Shown here: positions 16,930 to 24,412 of the stretch, one piece after another
Layout of the letters: every line of letters starts with the position of its first letter
Numbering within the stretch: position 1 is the first letter of the stretch
Source of the DNA: Sporomusaceae bacterium UBA7701
GTDB taxonomy: Bacteria > Bacillota > Negativicutes > Sporomusales > UBA7701
Direction: 5' to 3'
NCBI GenBank assembly: GCA_002482545.1
Contig: DLGF01000024.1
Span: 261,257-325,256, forward strand
Length of the DNA: 64,000 nucleotides
The notes under the pieces: model-generated
What the model was told of the DNA's origin: nothing
The model's database searches: none
Seen by the model: only the letters and a program-made list of their open reading frames with translations
Translations under genes and position numbers: made by a program

Positions 16930-17808
16930 TTATTCTCCTGAAGGCTTCTCCTCCGGCAAAGAGCCGGGCTCGTCCAGGGTAAACCTGCCCAGTTTGCCGT
17001 CTCGGAATTCGTTCAGCACAATGCGCCGCGCCTTCTCATAGTCGATCGCGCCGCCGCTTTTGAGGCAGCCCCGGCGGGAGCCGATGAGTTCCAGAATGGC
17101 GGCGGGGTTTTCCGGCAGCGGCAGGGTGAGGTTATAGCGGCCCGACACCCGTTCGGGGTAACGCTCCCGCAAGAGTTCCGTCAGACGATTTACAACCTTC
17201 TCCATGTCGAAGACCTCGTCGCTGATCGCGCCGGTTATCGCCAGTTTGAAGGCCGCTTCCTGATCTTCGAATTTGGGCCACAGTACGCCCGGGGTATCCA
17301 AAAGCTCCAGGTTCTTGCCGATTTTGAGCCACTGCTGGCCGCGGGTCACCCCCGGCTTATCCCCGGTCCGCGCGGTCGCTGTGCCCAACAGCCGGTTGAT
17401 CAGCGAGGATTTCCCCACATTGGGAATACCCAGGATCATCGCCCGGACCGCCCTGGCCCGGATGCCCTTGGCGGCCCAGGCGGCCAGTTTGTCTTTCGCC
17501 GCCTGTTCGGTCCGGCCGATCAACAGTTTGGCGCTGCCGCCGCTCACCGATTCCACGGCCACAGCTTCCTGAGCGCGGGCGCGGAAGATCCCCAGCCACT
17601 GCTCCGTGGCAACGGGATCGGCCAGGTCGGCCTTATTCAGCACAATGACCCGGGGTTTCCGGTCGATGATTTCATCAAGGACCGGATTGGCGCTGCTGAC
17701 CGGGATACGGGCATCCAGGAGTTCGATTACGACATCGACCAGCTTCAGTTGTTCGCGGATCATCCGGTGGGCTTTCGCCATGTGCCCGGGAAACCAATGG
17801 ATATGCAT
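16930..17808 (-). CDS. ylqF: Ribosome biogenesis GTPase YlqF/RbgA
   Basis: Circularly permuted GTPase needed for late assembly of the 50S subunit. The permuted order G4-G5-G1-G2-G3 is visible: NKADLAD (G4), then VESVSGGSA (G5 region), IPNVGKSSLINRL (G1/P-loop), a G2 segment KPGVTRGQQWL and DTPGVLWP (G3). The start MHIHWFPGHMAKAHR is diagnostic. Length 292. It lies downstream of lepB. Confidence 0.96.
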   Translation of the reverse strand: MHIHWFPGHMAKAHRMIREQLKLVDVVIELLDARIPVSSANPVLDEIIDRKPRVIVLNKADLADPVATEQWLGIFRARAQEAVAVESVSGGSAKLLIGRTEQAAKDKLAAWAAKGIRARAVRAMILGIPNVGKSSLINRLLGTATARTGDKPGVTRGQQWLKIGKNLELLDTPGVLWPKFEDQEAAFKLAITGAISDEVFDMEKVVNRLTELLRERYPERVSGRYNLTLPLPENPAAILELIGSRRGCLKSGGAIDYEKARRIVLNEFRDGKLGRFTLDEPGSLPEEKPSGE

Positions 17809-17843
17809 CGCTTTCTCACAACCCTATTTTTGCTGCAGATTGA

Positions 17844-18368
17844 CTACGGCAGGGATTTCATCTGATCCAGCGGCCAGAAAACAACGACCGCCTTTCCCTT
17901 GATCAGGTCGTAGGGAACAAAGCCAACGTCGGCGAAGCGACTGTCTTCGGAGTTGTTCCGGTTGTCGCCCATCACGAAGATATGTCCGTCGGGAACGGTT
18001 GCCAGGGGATAGGAGCCCCTGGTTTTCTCCAGAATATACGTCTCATTCAGCAACTGGCCGTTGACAAACACACGGCCATCCTTGATTTCAATCGTGTCCC
18101 CGGGAATGGCGATAACCCGCTTGATAAAATCCCGGCTGGGATCGCTGGGGAACCGGAAGACGATGATTTCGCCCCTGACAGGCTGCTTGAAGCGGTAAAT
18201 GAATTTGTTGACGACCAGCCGTTCACCGTTCACTAGGGTCGGGCGCATCGAAGGGCCCTCTACCATGTACAGTTCGACGATAAAGTACCGGATAAAAAAA
18301 GCCAGGACGACCGCGATGAGTATGGAAATGACCCAATCCTTGATTTCTTCGCCAAGTGTTGTGCTCAT
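17844..18368 (-). CDS. lepB: Type I signal peptidase
   Basis: Cleaves signal peptides of exported proteins at the outer face of the cytoplasmic membrane. One N-terminal helix (ISILIAVVLAFFIRYFI) precedes the catalytic Ser in EGPSMRPTL and the Lys in FIKRVIAIPGD. The boxes GHIFVMGDNRNNSEDSR complete family S26A. Length 174 is typical of the Gram-positive form. ATG follows GGGGGGAGG. Confidence 0.96.
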   Translation of the reverse strand: MSTTLGEEIKDWVISILIAVVLAFFIRYFIVELYMVEGPSMRPTLVNGERLVVNKFIYRFKQPVRGEIIVFRFPSDPSRDFIKRVIAIPGDTIEIKDGRVFVNGQLLNETYILEKTRGSYPLATVPDGHIFVMGDNRNNSEDSRFADVGFVPYDLIKGKAVVVFWPLDQMKSLP

Positions 18369-18399
18369 GACGGATCCCTCCCCCCTCTCGGATGAAGAA

Positions 18400-18422
18400 A
18401 AGGGACTGTGTTACCAGTCCCT
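18400..18422 (-). terminator. Rho-independent terminator after rplS
   Basis: 7-bp arms AGGGACT / AGTCCCT (18400-18406, 18416-18422) followed on the minus strand by TTTTC. It would end the ylxM-to-rplS transcript before lepB. Confidence 0.7.
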
Positions 18423-18428
18423 AGCTTA

Positions 18429-18770
18429 CTAGCGTCTTTCCTTAATACGTGCCGCTTTACCGGTAAGGTTGCGCAGGTAGTAAAGTTTAGCCCGGCGGAC
18501 AATGCCCCGGCGAGCCACTTCAATTTTTTCCAAACGCGGGGAATGGACCGGGAAGGTTCTTTCCACACCCACACCATAGGAAATTCTCCGTACGGTGAAA
18601 GTTTCCCGGGCACCGCTGCCCTGCCGCTTGATTACGACGCCTTCAAAAACCTGGATGCGTTCCCGGTTGCCCTCGACGACCTTTACGTGGACCTTCACCG
18701 TGTCGCCGGGCTTGAAGTCGGGAATGTCGCTACGAAGTTGCTCCTGTTCCAGGGCTCTTAAAATATCCAA
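18429..18770 (-). CDS. rplS: 50S ribosomal protein L19
   Basis: Ribosomal protein at the subunit interface. Sequence landmarks: FKPGDTVKVHVKVVEG, RIQVFEGVVI, GVGVERTFPVHSP and the basic end RRAKLYYLRNLTGKAARIKE. Length 113 is usual. The start is a TTG preceded by GAGGAGG. It is the last gene before the terminator in the ribosome/SRP block. Confidence 0.97.
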   Translation of the reverse strand: MDILRALEQEQLRSDIPDFKPGDTVKVHVKVVEGNRERIQVFEGVVIKRQGSGARETFTVRRISYGVGVERTFPVHSPRLEKIEVARRGIVRRAKLYYLRNLTGKAARIKERR

Positions 18771-18881
18771 AAGAATTTCCTCCTCAGACTAGACGTTCTT
18801 ACCGGCGCAGGCAGAGGACCGTCCGTTTTACACATGATGGATTATACCATATCATTGCCAAAAAGACAACCAAAAATACCT

Positions 18882-19463
18882 CTAGTCGCGGGACAGCCAC
18901 CACTCCGAGCCGAGTAGCCGGTCGAGGATGATGGCCACTGCGGCCCGGACGGGCAGATGATTGTAGTCGCCCCGCCCGTAGATGGGTTCAAGAATATAGT
19001 CGAACTGCGCCATCAGCGTCTTCTCCATGCCCCAGCCGGTCCCAAAGAGCAAGAGGCAGGGCTGCCGCCCGGCTTCCAGTCGCCGCCTGAGACCGGTATA
19101 GGAGACGGTGTTCGGGTAGCGGCGCGCATCGGTGGTCACCACGATGGGCGATGAACCTTCCGCCTCCTCGATCCGCCGGATGACGGCCGCGATGTCGGGG
19201 GCGACTTCCAGCACCGAAAGGGCTTCCTGCCGGTCGGGGTTATATCTGCCGCCGCCGCCCTCCCGCCAATAGCCCAGGATGTCCCGGGCCAGAGCCGTCT
19301 GGCTCTCAAGGGGATGAATGACGAAAAAGCGCTTGATGTCGTAGGTCCTGGAAGTGCGGGATATGTCATGAAGGTCGAAGTTGGTGATGGCCGTGGCGAT
19401 GACTTCATTCCGCTTATTGTAGATGGGATAGTGGACAAGCCCGAGATATATCGTACTTGCCAT
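18882..19463 (-). CDS. SPOUT-type RNA methyltransferase (Methyltrn_RNA_4 family)
   Basis: Predicted SAM-dependent RNA methyltransferase related to TrmD. Features are TAITNFDLHDISRTSRTY near the N-terminus and the knot-like C-terminal segments PCLLLFGTGWGME and IYGRGDYNHLPVRAAVAIILDRLL. The RNA target is not established. Its ATG overlaps the trmD stop (TAATG), so it is coupled to trmD, and it lies between trmD and rplS. Length 193. Confidence 0.85.
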   Translation of the reverse strand: MASTIYLGLVHYPIYNKRNEVIATAITNFDLHDISRTSRTYDIKRFFVIHPLESQTALARDILGYWREGGGGRYNPDRQEALSVLEVAPDIAAVIRRIEEAEGSSPIVVTTDARRYPNTVSYTGLRRRLEAGRQPCLLLFGTGWGMEKTLMAQFDYILEPIYGRGDYNHLPVRAAVAIILDRLLGSEWWLSRD

Positions 19464-20209
19464 TACTCCTCACCCGTCTCTTCCGCCCGAATTTCCGCCA
19501 ACAGCTTGGCGTCCTCCTTGGACAGCGGGAACGATGCCAAAAGGTCCGGACGGCGGAGCAGCGTGGCCCTGAGCGACTCTTTCCGCCGCCACCGGGCGAT
19601 CTTGGCATGGTCGCCGGACACCAGCACTTCAGGAACCTCCCAGCCGCGGAATTCCCGGGGCCGGGTATACTGGGGATATTCCAGCAGGCCGCTGTAGAAA
19701 GAATCCTGTTCCGCCGCGTCGCAAGCGCCCAGCACGCCGGGCAGCATCCGAGCCACGGCGTCGGTCACCACCATCGCCGGCAGTTCGCCGCCGGTCAGCA
19801 CATAGTCGCCGATGGACAGCGCCTCGTCCGCGAGATGGCGCCTGACCCGCTCGTCAACGCCCTCATAATGGCCGCAAACCAAAATGAGCTGATCATACGC
19901 CGCCAATTCCTTGGCTTTTTCCTGGGTGAACCGCTCGCCGCCGGGGCACATGAGAATGATCCTGCGCTTCAAGGCCTCGCCGGCGGCCAGGCTCTCCACC
20001 GCCCGGAACACCGGATCGGGCTTCATGACCATGCCCGATCCTCCCCCAAAGGGATAATCGTCGACGATCCGGTGCTTGTCGACGGTGAAATCCCGGGGAT
20101 TGGTGACGGCAATGGCCAGCAGGCTGGCCTCGCGGGCCCGCTTCAGGATGCTCGTGCCAAGCGGTCCCTCGAACATTTCGGGAAACAGCGAGACGATATC
20201 GATGCGCAT
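19463..20209 (-). CDS. trmD: tRNA (guanine-N1)-methyltransferase TrmD
   Basis: Makes m1G37 in tRNAs reading CNN/GNN-type codons, preventing frameshifting. The SPOUT fold shows MRIDIVSLFPEMFEG at the start, YPFGGGSGMVMKPDP, the SAM knot ILVCGHYEGVDERV and DYVLTGGELPAM, and C-terminal YPQYTRPREFRGWEVPEVL. I use the ATG at 20209, four codons inside the open frame and just after the rimM stop. 248 residues. Confidence 0.97.
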   Translation of the reverse strand: MRIDIVSLFPEMFEGPLGTSILKRAREASLLAIAVTNPRDFTVDKHRIVDDYPFGGGSGMVMKPDPVFRAVESLAAGEALKRRIILMCPGGERFTQEKAKELAAYDQLILVCGHYEGVDERVRRHLADEALSIGDYVLTGGELPAMVVTDAVARMLPGVLGACDAAEQDSFYSGLLEYPQYTRPREFRGWEVPEVLVSGDHAKIARWRRKESLRATLLRRPDLLASFPLSKEDAKLLAEIRAEETGEE

Positions 20210-20211
20210 GC

Positions 20212-20715
20212 TCAATCCCATTCTTCCTGTAGTTTGACCGTTATCTTTCCGCCAGCCACATCAATGGCTTTCACCACTTCTTTGAGCGCCGGAATCAGCA
20301 CCGGCCGCTCCCCTTCCCGCTCGGCGACATATACATCGTTGCTGCCGGTGTGCAGGACATCGGTGACTGTGCCGATATAGTCCCCGGCCTCGTCATAAAC
20401 CTTAAGTCCGACAATGTCGAAAACATAAAAGTGTCCTTCCGGCAACGGCACCAGGTTGTCTCTGGTGACCTCCAGCAATTTTCCCCGCAGCGTGTCCGCC
20501 GCATCGCGGCTGTCCAAGCCGCGAAACTTCAGGATGACAAACTGCTTGTGGTAGCGCACCGTCTCGACGGCAAGCTCCCGTCCTCCTTGCAGCAGGACTT
20601 TCTTCAGGGTCTGAAACCGGTCGGGGAAATCGGTAAGCGGGACAACACGAACGTCACCCCGCACGCCGTGCGGGGCAACAATTTTACCGATTGCTATCAA
20701 CGTTTCATCCGGCAT
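20212..20715 (-). CDS. rimM: 16S rRNA processing / 30S maturation protein RimM
   Basis: Chaperone for assembly of the 30S head. N-terminal RimM barrel with IGKIVAPHGVRGDVRV, then a PRC barrel with FYVFDIVGLKVYDE and DVLHTGSNDVYVAE, ending RPVLIPALKEVV. Length 167 is typical. Between ylqD and trmD, as expected. Confidence 0.96.
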   Translation of the reverse strand: MPDETLIAIGKIVAPHGVRGDVRVVPLTDFPDRFQTLKKVLLQGGRELAVETVRYHKQFVILKFRGLDSRDAADTLRGKLLEVTRDNLVPLPEGHFYVFDIVGLKVYDEAGDYIGTVTDVLHTGSNDVYVAEREGERPVLIPALKEVVKAIDVAGGKITVKLQEEWD

Positions 20716-20717
20716 GG

Positions 20718-21125
20718 TTAGGCGCGAAAAGCGATAATTTTACCGTCTTCCAGTAAAATTTCCGCATTCATCATTTTGTGCAGATCATCGCCGACGCTGA
20801 CGGTGATAAATCGCTCCATGTTTCCCTGAACAACTTCCGAACCGATTTCCAGCCCGGCAGTCTCTTTCAAGCGTTCCACCATATGATTCTTGAAGTCGAT
20901 CCGTTTTTGCCGTTCGGCCTCAATCTGCTGCCGCAGGCCGGTTAAGCCCTGGGCGTCGATTTTGACCTGTTCGGCCATCACCCGTTTGGCGTGGAAATCG
21001 ATTTGCTGCAGTTCCATGTCGGCTTTTTTGATTGCGTCCTGAATCTCCGCCGCCATTTGACTCTTAAGACCTTCGGTGACTTTGGCCTTAATTGCGACCG
21101 GGCATTTTAAAGTCATGCTTTCCAT
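20718..21125 (-). CDS. ylqD: YlqD family protein
   Basis: Conserved Firmicutes protein of unknown function. It begins with MTLKCPVAIKAKVTEGLKSQ-like strands, has a central coiled coil (about residues 35-85, rich in K, E, Q) and ends in a small beta domain with FITVSVGDDLHKMMNAEILLE. Its position between khpA and rimM is conserved and suggests a link to ribosome assembly. 135 residues; start ATG follows AGAGGTG. Confidence 0.9.
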   Translation of the reverse strand: MESMTLKCPVAIKAKVTEGLKSQMAAEIQDAIKKADMELQQIDFHAKRVMAEQVKIDAQGLTGLRQQIEAERQKRIDFKNHMVERLKETAGLEIGSEVVQGNMERFITVSVGDDLHKMMNAEILLEDGKIIAFRA

Positions 21126-21139
21126 AGCGTCAACACCTC

Positions 21140-21367
21140 TTAGATGATTTCCACCATAACTTTCTTATTCTCCCGGGTAGCGGCAGCTTTAACCACAGTG
21201 CGTAAGGCCTTGGCAATCCGACCCTGTTTGCCGATGATTTTTCCCATATCGTCCGGCGCCACGCGCACTTCGTAAACGATGACGCTGTTGTCGGTCTGGG
21301 AGGTAACATGGACAAGCTCGGGGTTTTTGACCAGGGCTTTGGCGATCACTTCAACCAATTCTTTCAT
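21140..21367 (-). CDS. khpA: KH-domain RNA-binding protein KhpA (YlqC)
   Basis: Small RNA-binding protein (75 residues). A single KH domain carries the GxxG loop in MGKIIGKQGRIAKALRTVVKAAA. In other Firmicutes KhpA works with KhpB/Jag in post-transcriptional control of cell-wall growth and division. Conserved position just after rpsP. Confidence 0.95.
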   Translation of the reverse strand: MKELVEVIAKALVKNPELVHVTSQTDNSVIVYEVRVAPDDMGKIIGKQGRIAKALRTVVKAAATRENKKVMVEII

Positions 21368-21373
21368 GGTTCA

Positions 21374-21655
21374 TCACGCCTCTTTCTTGCTACGCTTCAG
21401 TTCATCCCATTTTTTCAGGATGCCGGCTTTCGAGAACAGGTCTTTTACGGTATCGGTGGGTTGAGCACCCTTTTTCAGCCAGTCAATGGCTTTATCTTCA
21501 TCAATCTTGATGGTTGCCGGTTGGGTAGTGGAGTCGTAGTGTCCCAGGGTTTCGATGAACCGTCCGTCCCGCGGCGAACGGGAGTCGGCCACGACAACAC
21601 GGTAGAAGGGGCTCTTTTTCGCGCCCATACGTCTCAGACGAATTTTTACCGCCAT
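21374..21655 (-). CDS. rpsP: 30S ribosomal protein S16
   Basis: Assembly protein of the 30S subunit. Landmarks AVKIRLRRMGAKKSPFYRVVVADSR and DGRFIETLGHYDS are diagnostic. 93 residues. Preceded by AAAGGAGGTG with good spacing. Confidence 0.98.
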   Translation of the reverse strand: MAVKIRLRRMGAKKSPFYRVVVADSRSPRDGRFIETLGHYDSTTQPATIKIDEDKAIDWLKKGAQPTDTVKDLFSKAGILKKWDELKRSKKEA

Positions 21656-21701
21656 TTCAAATTCACCTCCTTTATCGGATATCTGCCGAACGGCAGTCGC
21701 T

Positions 21702-23045
21702 TTATCGCATGAAAGGCAACTTGAAGCCGCCTTTTTTGCCGTTTTTTTGCATCCCCTGCATTTTTTTCATCATCTTGCGGGCCTCGGCGAACTGTTTGAG
21801 AAGCCGGTTGACATCCTGGACCCGGGTGCCGCTGCCCACGGCAATGCGCTTGCGGCGGCTGCCGTTGAGGATGGCCGGGTCCCGGCGCTCTTTTTTCGTC
21901 ATGGACTGGATGATGGCTTCGATTTGTTTGAACTGCTTATCGTCAAACTCCATGCCCTGCATTTTTTTCAGATTTCCCATGCCCGGCAGCATCCCGAGAA
22001 GCTGGTCAAGGGGTCCCAGTTTCTTGACTTGCTGCAGTTGGTCGAGAAAATCATCAAGGGTGAAGTCGTCCTTGCGAAGCTTTTTCTCCATGGCCTGGGC
22101 CTGTTCGATATCAATGGCCGACTGCGCCTTTTCGATAAAGCTCAGCACATCGCCCATGCCCAGGATGCGGGAGGCCATCCTGTCCGGGTGAAAAGGCTCC
22201 AGAGCGTCCAGCTTTTCGCCCATGCCGGCGAACTTGATGGGGCATCCGGTTACGGCCTTCACGGACAGGGCCGCGCCGCCCCTGGCGTCGCCATCCAGCT
22301 TGGTAAGGATGACGCCGTCCAGGCCGAGTTCGCCGTGAAAGGCTTCCGCGACGGTTACGGCGTCCTGGCCGGTCATGGCGTCCACCACCAACAGAATCTC
22401 ATGGGGCCTCACAGTCTGCTTGACGGCTTTCAGTTCATCCATTAGTTCGGCGTTGATATGGAGCCGGCCGGCGGTATCGATGATGACCACGTCGCGGGCA
22501 TAGGCGTTGGCATGGTCAATCGCTTTTTTCGCGATCGTGACCGGCGTTTCCTGATCCCCCAGGGTGAACACCGGCATCTCCAGCTGTTCGCCTAAAACCT
22601 GAAGCTGCTTAATCGCGGCGGGGCGGTAGATATCGGCCGCCACCAGGAGCGGCCGTTTGTTTTGCTTTTTCAGAAAATGCGCCAGCTTGCCGGCGGTGGT
22701 GGTTTTGCCGGCGCCCTGGAGGCCGACCAGCATAATGACGGTCGGCGGCCGCGAGGCTATGGCAATGCGGCTTTGCGTCCCGCCCATGAGAGCGGTCAGC
22801 TCGTCGTTGACGATTTTGACTACTTGCTGGGCCGGGGTAAGGCTTTCCAGCACATCCTGGCCGACGGCCCGTTCCTTCACCCGGGCGATGAAATCCTTGA
22901 CGACTTTGAAATTGACGTCGGCTTCCAAGAGAGCCATGCGGACTTCCCGCAGCGCTTCCGTCACGTCGCTTTCCGTCAGTTTTCCCCGTCCCCGCAGCTT
23001 TTTAAAGGTATTTTGGAGTTTATCGGCAAGGCCTTCAAAAACCAT
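21702..23045 (-). CDS. ffh: Signal recognition particle GTPase Ffh
   Basis: SRP54 homologue that targets nascent membrane proteins. The N domain leads into the G domain with GLQGAGKTTTAGKLA, DTAGRLHINAEL and TKLDGDARGGAAL. The methionine-rich M domain follows (GMGDVLSFIEKAQ; LLGMLPGMGNLKKMQGMEF) and ends KKGGFKLPFMR. I choose the ATG at 23045 since it follows AAAGGAGG; the frame extends eight codons further up. 447 residues. Transcribed after ylxM. Confidence 0.98.
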   Translation of the reverse strand: MVFEGLADKLQNTFKKLRGRGKLTESDVTEALREVRMALLEADVNFKVVKDFIARVKERAVGQDVLESLTPAQQVVKIVNDELTALMGGTQSRIAIASRPPTVIMLVGLQGAGKTTTAGKLAHFLKKQNKRPLLVAADIYRPAAIKQLQVLGEQLEMPVFTLGDQETPVTIAKKAIDHANAYARDVVIIDTAGRLHINAELMDELKAVKQTVRPHEILLVVDAMTGQDAVTVAEAFHGELGLDGVILTKLDGDARGGAALSVKAVTGCPIKFAGMGEKLDALEPFHPDRMASRILGMGDVLSFIEKAQSAIDIEQAQAMEKKLRKDDFTLDDFLDQLQQVKKLGPLDQLLGMLPGMGNLKKMQGMEFDDKQFKQIEAIIQSMTKKERRDPAILNGSRRKRIAVGSGTRVQDVNRLLKQFAEARKMMKKMQGMQKNGKKGGFKLPFMR

Positions 23046-23058
23046 TTCCGGCCTCCTT

Positions 23059-23406
23059 TCATCGGTCAATCAGCTGTTTCAGAAGCCCCACGGCCTGTTT
23101 TACGCCCGGCTCCCGGCGGCAGTCCCCCGCAAGGCCGGTGAGCAGTTCGTACGCCCGGGCGACAACGGCCTGTTCCTTCTGATAGCGTTCCACCAGGCCG
23201 AGCTTGAGCTCATAATCCTCGAGGACCTGTTCCGCCCGGCGCAGAATATCGTGGACAGCCTGCCGGGATACTTCGAATTCAGCGGCGATTTCCGCCAGCG
23301 ACAAATCATTCAGATAGTGAAGTTCAAGGCATCGCTGCTGCTTTTCGGTCAGCATGGCGCCGTAAAAATCGTACAGAAGGGCGATCTTCAGCACTCTGTC
23401 CAGCAT
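23059..23406 (-). CDS. ylxM: YlxM family HTH protein
   Basis: Sigma-70 region 4-like helix-turn-helix protein encoded with ffh; in streptococci and others it influences SRP function. Landmarks ALLYDFYGAMLTEKQQRCLELHYLNDLSLAEIA (spread over residues 8-40) and EFEVSRQAVHDILRRAE. Start ATG at 23406 follows GGAGGTG; 115 residues. It is the first gene after the promoter at 23450-23478. Confidence 0.93.
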   Translation of the reverse strand: MLDRVLKIALLYDFYGAMLTEKQQRCLELHYLNDLSLAEIAAEFEVSRQAVHDILRRAEQVLEDYELKLGLVERYQKEQAVVARAYELLTGLAGDCRREPGVKQAVGLLKQLIDR

Positions 23407-23449
23407 TTCGCCACCTCCACTGACAAGGCCCAAGCCTTTACATTACATC

Positions 23450-23478
23450 AGTATAGCCAAAAAACCGGACGGTGTCAA
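23450..23478 (-). promoter_or_regulatory. Sigma-A promoter of ylxM-ffh-rpsP operon
   Basis: A perfect -35 TTGACA (23478-23473) and -10 TATACT (23455-23450) are separated by 17 bp on the minus strand, about 40 bp ahead of ylxM. Confidence 0.88.
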
Positions 23479-23491
23479 GTATTTATCCTTG

Positions 23492-24409
23492 TCATTTATC
23501 AGCAAACAGCGCCTCGGCAAAATCTTCGGCGACAAATGGGCGAAGATCATCCATGCCTTCCCCCACTCCGATCCATTTTACCGGCAGGCCCAGTTCGGCC
23601 CGGATGGCGACAATAACGCCGCCTTTGGCCGTTCCGTCCAGCTTGGTGACAACCACGCCGGAAACCTGAACCGCCTCTTTGAACAGGCGGGCCTGGCTCA
23701 GGGCGTTCTGGCCGGTGGTTCCGTCCAGCACCAGCAGTACCTCGTGGGGCGCCCCGGGCAGTTCCCGGGCGATGACCCGGTGAACCTTCTTCAGTTCTTC
23801 CATCAGGTTGGATTTGGTGTGCAGCCGGCCGGCGGTGTCGATGATCAGCAGATCGGCCTTGCGGGCCCTGGCGGCCTGGACGGCGTCGAAGGCCACCGCC
23901 GCCGGATCCGACCCCGCGCTGTGCTTGACAATCTCCGCTCCGCCCCGCTGCCCCCATATTTCCAGTTGGTCGATGGCCGCGGCCCGGAAGGTATCCCCGG
24001 CGGCGAGCATGACTTTTTGGCCCTGGTCCCGGTAATAATGGGCCAGTTTGCCGATGGTGGTGGTCTTGCCCACGCCGTTGACGCCGACCACCATGATCAC
24101 CACAGGGCCTTCGCCGGCGTGGGGCTGGGCATCTTCTCCCCCGGCGAGGAGCGCGCTGATCCGCTCCCGGAGAAAGGGCGTCAGTTGCTCCGGCGTTTCG
24201 ATCTGTTTGGCCTTGATGGCCTGCCGGATATCGGCCAGCAGGCTCCCGGTCGTCTGAATCCCTACGTCGGCTGACAGCAGTACCGCTTCCAGATCTTCGA
24301 GAAATTCCTCGTCAATCTGCGCGTAGCCGGTAACCAATTGTTCGATTTTCTCGGTAAAACCCTTCCGGGTTTTGCTCAGGCCTTCCTTGAGACGGTCAAA
24401 AAATCCCAT
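23492..24409 (-). CDS. ftsY: SRP receptor FtsY
   Basis: Membrane-associated GTPase that receives the SRP-ribosome complex. NG domain only, with a short N-terminal region; motifs GVNGVGKTTTIGKLA, DTAGRLHTKSNLMEEL, TKLDGTAKGGVIVAI and the closing GVGEGMDDLRPF. 305 residues, the compact Firmicutes form. It follows smc with almost no gap. Confidence 0.97.
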   Translation of the reverse strand: MGFFDRLKEGLSKTRKGFTEKIEQLVTGYAQIDEEFLEDLEAVLLSADVGIQTTGSLLADIRQAIKAKQIETPEQLTPFLRERISALLAGGEDAQPHAGEGPVVIMVVGVNGVGKTTTIGKLAHYYRDQGQKVMLAAGDTFRAAAIDQLEIWGQRGGAEIVKHSAGSDPAAVAFDAVQAARARKADLLIIDTAGRLHTKSNLMEELKKVHRVIARELPGAPHEVLLVLDGTTGQNALSQARLFKEAVQVSGVVVTKLDGTAKGGVIVAIRAELGLPVKWIGVGEGMDDLRPFVAEDFAEALFADK

Positions 24410-24412
24410 AGT

